Source: Chitinophagaceae bacterium (lineage in GTDB: Bacteria; Bacteroidota; Bacteroidia; Chitinophagales; Chitinophagaceae). Taken from it: 64,000 bases of DNA. Under the pieces are notes generated by a model. That model saw only the letters and a program-made list of their open reading frames with translations, did no database searches and was not told the DNA's origin. The DNA is taken from contig JAFKGQ010000005.1 in assembly GCA_017307755.1 (NCBI GenBank), forward strand, positions 644,741 to 708,740. Reading direction: 5' to 3'. Every line of letters begins with the position of its first letter. Positions within the stretch are counted from its first letter, which is position 1. The position numbers and the translations under genes are program-made. Shown piece after piece: positions 28,336 to 34,943 of this stretch.

Positions 28336-28375
28336 CTGTGGAATAAGGATAATTTTTCTTGCCTTGTAAAAAAAA

Positions 28376-28421
28376 TTGCGCAAGTTAAAACTTGCGCATA
28401 TATTTGCAAGAAATGACTTGC
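28376..28421 (+). promoter_or_regulatory. Promoter with two palindromic operators of the second ArsR operon
   Basis: The -7 box TATATTTG (28,399-28,406) matches TAnnTTTG exactly, and TTGC at 28,376-28,379 is a -33 candidate at 19-nt spacing. GCGCAAGTTAAAACTTGCGC (28,378-28,397) fills the spacer with 9-bp perfect arms. A second inverted repeat GCAAG-N6-CTTGC (28,406-28,421) covers the start point and ends 5 bp before the ArsR ATG. A bound repressor would block both promoter elements. Confidence 0.65.
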
Positions 28422-28426
28422 GCATT

Positions 28427-28753
28427 ATGGCACCAACAAGAGACATCTTTCAGGCAATAGCGGATCCGACTCGTCGGCAAATTATAGGTATGCTGGCTCG
28501 GAAATCACTCAATGTCAATGCTATTGCCAAGGAGTTCGATATTACCAGACAAGCAGTTTCATTGCATGTACAATTCCTTAACGATTGTGGTCTTATTGTG
28601 ATCAAACAACAAGGCAGGGAAAGATATTGCGAAGCCAAACTCGAAAGATTAAAGGAAGTAACAGACTGGGTAGATCAATATCGAAACTATTGGGACAATA
28701 AATTTGACTCATTGCAAAATTATCTGGCTAAAATTCAAAACAAGAAAAAATAG
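28427..28753 (+). CDS. ArsR-family winged-helix repressor (second copy)
   Basis: This 108-residue protein has the same design as the ArsR at 8.9 kb: FQAIADPTRRQIIGML, recognition helix FDITRQAVSLHVQFL, wing GLIVIKQQGRERYCEAKL, and the C-terminal helix VDQYRNYWDNKFDSL. No metal-binding Cys pair. ATG 28427 (MAPTRD) is used rather than 28376, which would begin inside the operator. It heads a four-gene operon with an AHSA1 protein, a secreted DUF1579-like protein and a RibD-type reductase. Confidence 0.9.
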   Translation: MAPTRDIFQAIADPTRRQIIGMLARKSLNVNAIAKEFDITRQAVSLHVQFLNDCGLIVIKQQGRERYCEAKLERLKEVTDWVDQYRNYWDNKFDSLQNYLAKIQNKKK

Positions 28754-28757
28754 AGAG

Positions 28758-29231
28758 ATGGAGAAATACAACACATTCAAACAGGTGGGGAACATTCTTA
28801 TACATACGAGAATTCTCGATGCTCCAAGGGATTTGGTTTGGGAAGTATGGACCACCCCGGAGCATATAAAAGAATGGTGGGGGCCAGATGGGTTTTCGCT
28901 GACTATAAAATCAATGAATGTAGAACCTGGCAAAACCTGGGATTCTATTATGCATGGTTGGGGACAGGATTTTGATAGCAAAGTTGAGTATTTGGAAGTA
29001 AAAAAACCTTCCCTTTTATCTTATAAACATTTTGGGGAAAGCGAAGAGTATGACTTTACAGTTTCAGTTTTATTTGAAGAGGTTGAAGAGAAAACATTGC
29101 TGACAATGAAGTCAGTATTTAAGTCAAAAGAAATTATTGAAGACTTGAACAGACGGTTAAATGTCATTGAAGGTGGTAGGCAAAACTTAAATCGACTTGA
29201 AAACTATCTTAAAATATCAGTTAAAAAATAA
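28758..29231 (+). CDS. SRPBCC (AHSA1-like) domain protein (second copy)
   Basis: This 157-residue protein follows the ArsR stop by 4 bp, with GAG AG just before ATG 28758. It has the AHSA1 signature LDAPRDLVWEVWTTPEHIKEWWGPDGF, then WDSIMHGWGQDFDSKVEYLEV and the C-terminal helix. It probably binds the small molecule that the operon responds to. The frame is open back to 28704, inside the ArsR gene, but the conserved domain begins after 28758. Confidence 0.9.
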   Translation: MEKYNTFKQVGNILIHTRILDAPRDLVWEVWTTPEHIKEWWGPDGFSLTIKSMNVEPGKTWDSIMHGWGQDFDSKVEYLEVKKPSLLSYKHFGESEEYDFTVSVLFEEVEEKTLLTMKSVFKSKEIIEDLNRRLNVIEGGRQNLNRLENYLKISVKK

Positions 29232-29235
29232 GAAC

Positions 29236-29778
29236 ATGAAAAAAGTAATATTAGCAACGGGCATTGCTTTTGCATTACTCTCCTTTACAGGAATTAAAGG
29301 GGGTAAAAAAGCTACTGAAATAACAGGAAGCAGCGTTATTCCTAAAGAGAAAAGGGAACTTTTGAAAAAAATTGTCGGACGCTGGATAACACAAACAAAT
29401 ATCTATGCACGGAATGGCAAACCAGCCTCAAAAGTAATTGGCAGTGATATTTGGCAATGGTCGCCGGATGGAAATTTTACTCTTCATATGGCTTATGGTA
29501 TTCATGATACGACTGGTTTCGGTGCAATGGAAATTACTGGTTACAACCCAAAAACAGGTGACTTTGATAGTTACAATTTTAATCCGGATGGTAGTTTTGA
29601 GATGTTTACCCTTACCATCAATGGCAATACCTGGATATGGAACGGTAAAGAAGTGAAGACAACGGGTGTGATGGCAGAGGATGGTAAAACGCTAACGGTA
29701 AAACACGAAATTACAGAGAATGGTAAACCTTATGAAGAATTTATGGAGACTGTTTTAAGGAAAGGATCTGATTATTAA
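29236..29778 (+). CDS. Secreted DUF1579-like (lipocalin-type) protein
   Basis: This 180-residue protein has a signal peptide (KKVILATGIAFALLSFTG). The mature part reads KKIVGRWITQTNIYARNGKP, IWQWSPDGNFTLHMAYG, MEITGYNPKTGDFDSYNF and TVKHEITENGKPYEEFMETVLRK, the antiparallel beta pattern of the DUF1579 family. Members accompany AHSA1 operons. Function unknown. Start 29236 lies 4 bp after the AHSA1 stop codon. Confidence 0.7.
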   Translation: MKKVILATGIAFALLSFTGIKGGKKATEITGSSVIPKEKRELLKKIVGRWITQTNIYARNGKPASKVIGSDIWQWSPDGNFTLHMAYGIHDTTGFGAMEITGYNPKTGDFDSYNFNPDGSFEMFTLTINGNTWIWNGKEVKTTGVMAEDGKTLTVKHEITENGKPYEEFMETVLRKGSDY

Positions 29779-29812
29779 ATAATTCAAGACTAAATATTAA
29801 ACTACAGACAAA

Positions 29813-30433
29813 ATGAGCAAAATTATCTTTGACAGCGGAATCTCGCTTGATGGCTTTTTCGCCGGTGATAACAGAAGTCCAAACAACCCAATGGGTGGCG
29901 TTGCAGGAAAAATTCATACGTGGATGTTTAAGCAAAAAGCATTTTGGAAAAACGTAAATATGGAAGGCGGTGAGGAATACGGCGCAGACAGTAAATTAAT
30001 AGATGATGTGTTTGCAAGAACAGGTTCGTATATAATGGGGAAACGAATGTTTGAAGAAGGCGAAGTACATTGGGCAGAAGACTTATACAAAACAGATGTT
30101 TATGTTCTGACACACGAAAAACGGGAACCATGGGTTCAAAAGGGGACAACGACTTTTTATTTTATCAATGACGGAATAGAAAGTGCATTAGAAAAAGCAA
30201 GACAATCAGCCAAAGGAAAGGACATTAGGATACAAGGCGGTGCAAATACTATTCAACAATTTCTCAATGCTGGGCTTATAGACGAATTTTTCATTCATAT
30301 TGCCCCTGTGTTTTTAGGAAGTGGTATCCGGCTGTTTGATGGCATTGACAAAAATAAATATGATATTCAGATTGTAGAAGTAATACCTTCAGAACTAACA
30401 ACGCATATAAGATATAAACTGACGAAGAAATAA
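29813..30433 (+). CDS. Dihydrofolate-reductase-fold protein (RibD C-terminal domain)
   Basis: This 206-residue protein is the RibD-C / YyaP type of stand-alone reductase: SKIIFDSGISLDGFFAG, YIMGKRMFEEGEVHWAED, VYVLTHEKREPW, KGKDIRIQGGANTIQQFLNAGLIDEFFIHIAPVFLGSGIRLF. The NADPH-binding GG and the final helix pattern are intact. Such single proteins are usually not essential for folate or riboflavin synthesis, and the substrate is unknown. It is the last gene of the ArsR operon (34-bp gap). Confidence 0.9.
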   Translation: MSKIIFDSGISLDGFFAGDNRSPNNPMGGVAGKIHTWMFKQKAFWKNVNMEGGEEYGADSKLIDDVFARTGSYIMGKRMFEEGEVHWAEDLYKTDVYVLTHEKREPWVQKGTTTFYFINDGIESALEKARQSAKGKDIRIQGGANTIQQFLNAGLIDEFFIHIAPVFLGSGIRLFDGIDKNKYDIQIVEVIPSELTTHIRYKLTKK

Positions 30434-30450
30434 AAACAGGAGTCCAAAAA

Positions 30451-30479
30451 AGTGCCCAGCCAAAGGCTGGGCACTGATG
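30451..30479. repeat. Dispersed palindromic repeat, copy 2
   Basis: These 29 nt are identical to 23,713-23,741: AGTGCCCAGCC-AAA-GGCTGGGCACT plus GATG. It sits 17 bp after the RibD-type gene and 10 bp before the island boundary. Strand is undefined because the core is a palindrome. Confidence 0.7.
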
Positions 30480-30488
30480 CAATTATGT

Positions 30489-30505
30489 TTGCGGAGAGGG
30501 AGGGA
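30489..30505. repeat. Attachment-site repeat (att), far end of the island
   Basis: TTGCGGAGAGGGAGGGA is identical over 17 nt to the 3' end of the tRNA-Ser gene at 39,375-39,391. Flanking bases differ on both sides. This copy has no tRNA attached and marks the opposite boundary of the integrated element. Confidence 0.8.
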
Positions 30506-31057
30506 CGCACTCCGCAGCCGTAATAGTTTATTAGTCAATTGGTCGCAACCGTTAGCGGCATTGGCTCACCTTTCTGGTCGCGGGCCTATGGTAAGAGCTT
30601 GTTTCTCAGGTAAAGGTACGAATTATTGGCTTCTGTTTTTCAAGTGGGTTGGGTTAAATTTTGACATAATTTTTCGATGATTCTATTTGTGAATCGCTGG
30701 TCTGGAAAGGGTTTTAGGTTTTTATTTTGTACGACAGCAATGCTGCCAATAGCAAGCAAACGCCAACGCAAATGCGCAGTCACCATCGTTAACGATACCG
30801 CCCTTCTTAGCGACCTTACCCCCGAAAATTTCCCAAAACAAAAAAGGGCAAAAAAGAAAGGCGCCGGCCCACAAACTGATCTCTTCATTCGTGCAAACAG
30901 GGCGGCGGTTAAGCCCTCTGCCTTTTGGAGCGAATCGCTCGGTTTGTACCTTAGCGCCGCTTTTTGCCGTTTTGGGGAGCTTTACCTATATTCTTGGAAA
31001 TTCAAGCAATCTGAGACTTGGTTTGATTTTGCTAAAATATTTTGTAAATTTGGCCTA
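30506..31057. other. 552-bp stretch without a supportable gene inside the island edge
   Basis: Both strands have open frames here (for example minus-strand 30,640-30,888 and the upstream part of the plus frame that ends at 31,318), but their composition (runs of Cys, Phe, Arg and Trp) is unlike that of the neighbouring proteins. I see no domain. The plus-strand sequence before 31,058 is a leader region for the small gene there. Confidence 0.4.
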
Positions 31058-31318
31058 ATGCGAGAAAAGGTAGACATAGGACCGACGAAATTGAAAGCCG
31101 AAATTGATCGGGGCATGCAGGATATTCCTCAAGATCAAGACCTGGAAGCCTTTTTGCTGCAATCTCCTACTTTCTCGCAAAAGCAATTAGATACTATTGC
31201 TGAAACAAGGAAGGGTATTAACCAATGGCGGAGTAAGCCGTCCGATTATAAAGGAATCTTTCCTTCTGAAATGGCGGACAAGATGCAAAATTATATAAGG
31301 CAGGCCGGGCAAGAATGA
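31058..31318 (+). CDS. Small hypothetical protein upstream of the VapBC-like pair
   Basis: This 86-residue soluble, charged protein begins MREKVDIGPTKLKAEIDRGMQD and ends NYIRQAGQE. It is helical by appearance with no membrane segment. I do not recognise the family. ATG 31058 is preferred to the long in-frame extension to 30677, which has poor protein character. It lies 38 bp before the antitoxin-like gene and may belong to the same transcript. Confidence 0.55.
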   Translation: MREKVDIGPTKLKAEIDRGMQDIPQDQDLEAFLLQSPTFSQKQLDTIAETRKGINQWRSKPSDYKGIFPSEMADKMQNYIRQAGQE

Positions 31319-31356
31319 GGATGTCCAGATAAGGGTACAGCTTAATAAAAAAAACA

Positions 31357-31569
31357 ATGACTACAGTAACAATTGACATATTGAATGAAAAAGCTCTAAA
31401 TCTCCTGCGGGATTTGGAATTGCTGAAATTAATCCGCGTTCGTAAGGGGAAAGGGGAATCTAATGTCAACGGCATTAACCTGGTTAAGAAATACAAAGGA
31501 GCAATGACCCGCCAACCCCTTAATGAGATTGATCAACAGCTAAAGGACCTCCGTAACGAATGGGAATAA
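31357..31569 (+). CDS. Antitoxin-like small protein of the VapBC-type pair
   Basis: This 70-residue protein begins with a beta strand (TTVTIDIL) and a short helix (NEKALNLLRDLELLKLIRVR). A Lys-rich middle and an acidic C-terminal helix (NEIDQQLKDLRNEWE) follow, the layout of antitoxins that bind and wrap a PIN toxin with their tail. It overlaps the PIN gene by 10 bp, the usual toxin-antitoxin coupling. The toxin gene is split by an IS, so this antitoxin survives without an active partner. Confidence 0.65.
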   Translation: MTTVTIDILNEKALNLLRDLELLKLIRVRKGKGESNVNGINLVKKYKGAMTRQPLNEIDQQLKDLRNEWE

Positions 31570-31793
31570 AATATCTTTGGGATACCAATACTGCTATCTA
31601 TTACCTACAACGACAATTCCCAACTTCTGCTGAACAATTTATGGACGGCATTCTCAAGGAATTCCAGCCCTGTATTTCTGCAATTACGGAAATTGAGCTG
31701 CTATGCTGGAAGACGGCCAACGAAAACGATTTGACGGTCCTGAACAGCTTTATTTCAGATTCCGTCGTATTTGAGTTGGAAAAGGATATCAAG

Positions 31794-31799
31794 GTTAAA
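31794..31799. repeat. Target-site duplication of the IS, left copy (GTTAAA)
   Basis: GTTAAA directly precedes the IS left end. The same hexamer follows the right end at 34,491-34,496. One copy encodes Val-Lys of the restored toxin. Confidence 0.85.
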
Positions 31800-31804
31800 T
31801 GTAT

Positions 31805-32024
31805 ATTCCTGCACATCGTGACCACCCTTTCTCGCAATGCTGACCATCTGTTCTCAGCATGCTGACCAGTGGTTGATGGGCGGGATTCTCACCATATTGA
31901 CCACCTGTTAGCTGCCGCGTCAGGATCATTCCTGCGATCTTGACCACCCCGAAGCCTGACATTCTTGCAATGTTGACCACCCGGCAAGGCGCCTGGAACT
32001 GACATTCCTGCAATGCTGACCACC
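31805..32024 (+). repeat. Array of about seven 21-nt terminal repeats of the IS (left end)
   Basis: Seven variants of ATTCYTGCAATGYTGACCACC occur, at about 31,805, 31,828, 31,851, 31,885, 31,928, 31,961 and 32,004. Inverted relatives lie at the right end (around 34,445-34,485). IS21-type elements carry such multiple terminal repeats as transposase sites; seven at one end is more than the two or three usually described. Confidence 0.7.
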
Positions 32025-32104
32025 TGTTTGGCCTGTTTCTGTAATCGTTTTGCTTTGCAGTTTTTTCTAAAAGACTGCGAGTAATGGCTGGAAAAACGAT
32101 TATC

Positions 32105-33634
32105 ATGAGCAAGTTGAAGCAAATTATCAGGCTGCGGAGTGAAGGCACCGCTCTTCAAACCATCGCCCGGGCTGTATCGATCTCTCGTAATACCGTAAAG
32201 AAGTACCTGCGGCTCATTGAAGTAAAGGGGCTAGACACGGCGTCCCTGCTACAGATGGAGGATAATGGCCTGGAAGCACTGTTAGACGATCCTGACCCCG
32301 AAGAGCAGGAGCGCCTGGCTTACCTGGAGGAACTGTTCCCTTATTTTGAGCGGGAACTGGGCAGGACTGGCGTCACCCGCTGGGTGCTATGGGGAGAATA
32401 CAAGCAGCAATATCCTGCCGGCTTCAGTTATTCCCGGTTCTGTGCCCATTTTAGCCAGTGGAAGAGGAGCCGGTCGGCCACGCTGTTTTTTGAACATACA
32501 CCCGGCGATAAGGTTTTTATCGATTTTACCGGCAAGAAGCTGGCTGTCGTAGACCCGGTTACCGGTGAGTTAACTGAAGTGGAGGTATATGTAGCTATAT
32601 TGGGCTACAGCCAACTGACCTATGTGCAGGCCGTCGCCTCTCAACGCAAGGAGGATTTTATTGCTGCGACTGAAAATGCCCTTCACTTCTTGGGCGGAGT
32701 GCCCAAGGCATTGGTGCCCGATAACCTGAAAAGTGCGGTCATCAAAGCAGATAAGTATGAGGCGGAGCTGAACGCGGACTTCCTGGATTTTGCCAACCAT
32801 TACGGCGCCAGTGTGCTGCCTGCCCGCAGTTACAAACCCCGCGATAAAGCCCATGTGGAGCGGGCGGTGAACATTGCCTACTCGCGGATCTTCGCTCCCC
32901 TGCGTAACCAGGTGTTTTATAGCCTCGCCTCGCTAAACACTGCCATATCCGGGCTGCTGGACATACACAACAACAAAAACTTCCAGCAACGACCGGTTAG
33001 CCGCCGGACGCTGTTTGAACAGGAAGAGAGGCCGCTGTTGAGTCCGCTGCCGGCCGAACGCTACGAACTCAAACGGTTCAAAGAGGTCACCGTCATGAAG
33101 AGCGGGTATATACAGTTATCTGAAGACAAGCATTACTATAGCGTTCCTTACCGGTATATCGGTTGCCGTGTAAAGGTTATCTACTCCGCCACCGCCGTCT
33201 CGATCTTTTACAACAAGGAGCGCGTTGCTTATCACGCCAGAAGTTCAAAGCGGTATGGTCACTCTACCATACACGACCATATGTCTTCCTCCCACCAGTT
33301 CGTCAGCGAGTGGAACCCTGATAAGTTTATCGGTTGGGCCGCAGCCATATCCCCGGTCGTGAGAGATTATATCACCCGCATTCTGGAAGCGGCTTCTTAC
33401 CCGGAAACGGCCTACCGTAGCTGCGTCGGTATCCTTAGCTATGAACGAAAGGTCGGGCGCGAGCGGCTGATACAGGCTGTCGAACGCGCTACATTCTTCG
33501 GTGCTTATAACTATACCATCATCAAAAAAATCCTCCAATCCGGACTCGACCAGCTCGCCTTCGGCGAGGAAGTCCCCACCGGGCAGACGCTCCCTGATCA
33601 TGCCAATATCCGGGGAGCAGCCGCATACAAGTAA
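32105..33634 (+). CDS. istA: IstA transposase of the IS21-family element
   Basis: This 509-residue transposase (516 if ATG 32,084 is used) has an N-terminal helix-turn-helix (IIRLRSEGTALQTIARAVSISRNTVKKYLRL) and a central DDE integrase core. The catalytic Asp is in VFIDFTGKKL, the second Asp in LVPDNLKSAV and the Glu in KPRDKAHVERAVN. A C-terminal Mu-like beta domain follows. It works with IstB for transposition. IstB begins 31 bp after its stop. Confidence 0.95.
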   Translation: MSKLKQIIRLRSEGTALQTIARAVSISRNTVKKYLRLIEVKGLDTASLLQMEDNGLEALLDDPDPEEQERLAYLEELFPYFERELGRTGVTRWVLWGEYKQQYPAGFSYSRFCAHFSQWKRSRSATLFFEHTPGDKVFIDFTGKKLAVVDPVTGELTEVEVYVAILGYSQLTYVQAVASQRKEDFIAATENALHFLGGVPKALVPDNLKSAVIKADKYEAELNADFLDFANHYGASVLPARSYKPRDKAHVERAVNIAYSRIFAPLRNQVFYSLASLNTAISGLLDIHNNKNFQQRPVSRRTLFEQEERPLLSPLPAERYELKRFKEVTVMKSGYIQLSEDKHYYSVPYRYIGCRVKVIYSATAVSIFYNKERVAYHARSSKRYGHSTIHDHMSSSHQFVSEWNPDKFIGWAAAISPVVRDYITRILEAASYPETAYRSCVGILSYERKVGRERLIQAVERATFFGAYNYTIIKKILQSGLDQLAFGEEVPTGQTLPDHANIRGAAAYK

Positions 33635-33665
33635 ATCACTCTTTCTATAATACAAAAACAACAAG

Positions 33666-34385
33666 ATGAGCAGTATTATCCTCAACAAGATGGCCCAGCT
33701 GAAGCTGCAGGGCATGTTACGTACCTATCAATCCTTGCTGGATAGCCGCCAGCACCATGATCTCACCCATGACGAGCTGATCAATACCCTGGTCCAGGCA
33801 GAATGGGAAGACCGGGAACATAAAAAGGTTACCCGCCACCTGCGGCTGGCCAAGTTCCGCTACGCGGCCAGTATCGAGGAACTGAATTTTGTCAGCAGCC
33901 GGGGCCTTGATAAAACCCAGGTGCTCCGGCTGGCCGATGGCAGCTTTATCGATAAAAAGGAGAATATCCTGATCACCGGCTCGACCGGCGTAGGGAAGAG
34001 CTACCTGGCCTCTGCACTAGGCCATCAGGCCTGCCAGTTAGGCTATCGTACACTGTACTTCAATGCTCAGAAGCTGTTCTCTAAACTTAAAATGATGAAG
34101 GCTGACGGCTCCTATGGCAGAGAGATCGCCAAGATCGAACGCTATGACCTGCTTATACTGGACGATTTTGGCTTACAAGCCCTGGACAATACCGCCCGCA
34201 TGATCCTACTGGAGATCATCGAAGATCGCCACGGGCGAAAATCGACGATTATAAGCTCGCAGCTTCCCGTCGCCAAATGGTATGAGATGATCGGGGACAG
34301 CACCGTTGCTGACGCCATCCTTGACCGAATGGTTCATACCGCCCACCGACTGGAACTCAAAGGAGAATCTCTCAGAAAGAAATAG
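33666..34385 (+). CDS. istB: IstB ATPase helper of the IS21-family element
   Basis: This 239-residue AAA+ ATPase, related to DnaC, has Walker A GSTGVGKSY, Walker B LLILDDFG and sensor motifs in IISSQLPVAKWYEMIGD. It selects target DNA and stimulates IstA. Length and motifs are those of an intact IstB. Confidence 0.95.
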   Translation: MSSIILNKMAQLKLQGMLRTYQSLLDSRQHHDLTHDELINTLVQAEWEDREHKKVTRHLRLAKFRYAASIEELNFVSSRGLDKTQVLRLADGSFIDKKENILITGSTGVGKSYLASALGHQACQLGYRTLYFNAQKLFSKLKMMKADGSYGREIAKIERYDLLILDDFGLQALDNTARMILLEIIEDRHGRKSTIISSQLPVAKWYEMIGDSTVADAILDRMVHTAHRLELKGESLRKK

Positions 34386-34666
34386 AACCTTATTTTTGTA
34401 CAAACAGCTCTTTAAACGATTACGGAACAGGCCATCATCCTCAGATGGTCAGCATCGCGAGAACGGTGGTCAGCATGGTAGGATTTTACAGTTAAAACTG
34501 TAGCATTGCGGAAAAACCATAAGATTAAGCTGCCGGACGCCATCATTGCCGCCACTGCTATTGTCAATGGTCTTACCTTGCTGACCAGGAATGTCTCTGA
34601 CTTTCAGAATATCTCCGATTTGTCCTTTATTAATCCCTGGGATAAATAGGCTTCATTGCGGATAAA

Positions 34667-34807
34667 TTGATAATAATAGATGAAGCCGATCAAAAATTCT
34701 CCGAAACAGAAAATTATCAAGGGCTTGCGGCTATAAGGGAATTGAATTTGAGTAAAGCCGGTAAATCGAAAGTTCATGATGCACGGGAATTGATAAAAGA
34801 GCTTTGA
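34667..34807 (+). CDS. Possible 46-residue small protein after the toxin gene
   Basis: From TTG 34,667 the frame reads LIIIDEADQKFSETENYQGLAAIRELNLSKAGKSKVHDARELIKEL, a highly charged, plausible helical peptide (given here only by its character: start IIIDEAD, end ARELIKEL). It lies 17 bp after the toxin stop. It could be the tail of a decayed gene or a genuine micro-protein. Support is only composition and position. Confidence 0.3.
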   Translation: MIIIDEADQKFSETENYQGLAAIRELNLSKAGKSKVHDARELIKEL

Positions 34808-34859
34808 AAAAATCGCCTTCCTCGCATTTTTCTTCTACGCTCAAATTTGTGCACAATTA

Positions 34860-34890
34860 TACATCTTGCTCCATGCATAAAAGGCATGGT
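34860..34890. repeat. 31-nt imperfect direct repeat, left copy, flanking the OLD-like gene
   Basis: The copy begins TACATCTTGCTCCATGC and ends AAAGGCATGGT. It matches 36,916-36,946 at 28 of 31 positions. This copy also forms a hairpin CCATGC-N7-GCATGG. The two copies enclose exactly one gene. Confidence 0.7.
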
Positions 34891-34943
34891 TGACTTTGAA
34901 TAATGACAAATAAAGTATTGATTCTATTAGGCTTGTTGAGAAG

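Larger units (their letters stand above)
31800..34490 (+). mobile_element. IS21-family insertion sequence, 2.69 kb, complete
   Basis: The element starts TGTATATTCCT and ends AGGATTTTACA, imperfect inverted termini of the TGT...ACA type used by IS21. It carries istA and istB in order and has several transposase-binding-like repeats at the left end. It has a 6-bp target duplication. Both genes are full length, so the copy may still be active and recent. Confidence 0.92.
31560..34649 (+). pseudogene. PIN-domain (VapC-like) toxin gene interrupted by IS21-family element
   Basis: The gene is in two pieces, 31,560-31,799 (80 codons) and 34,497-34,649 (50 codons plus stop). Removing the IS and one 6-bp target copy restores one frame of 130 residues, the normal VapC length, with the junction reading DIKVK-TVALRKNH. 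The four PIN acidic residues are all present but divided: D8 (WDTNT) and E44 (AITEIEL) before the IS, D94 (LPDAIIAATA) and D115 (NVSDF) after it. The 5' frame as it stands runs on into the IS to 31,865 and would give a protein without the second half of the active site. Confidence 0.88.

Noticed and set aside
30640..30888. Minus-strand 82-residue open frame at the island edge
   Set aside because: Rich in Phe, Arg and Cys with no domain, and the opposite strand is also open; treated as non-coding.
31805..32024. Repeat array considered as a CRISPR
   Set aside because: Units are degenerate, spacing is 23-43 nt and irregular, and they lie at the end of an IS21 element where such repeats are known.
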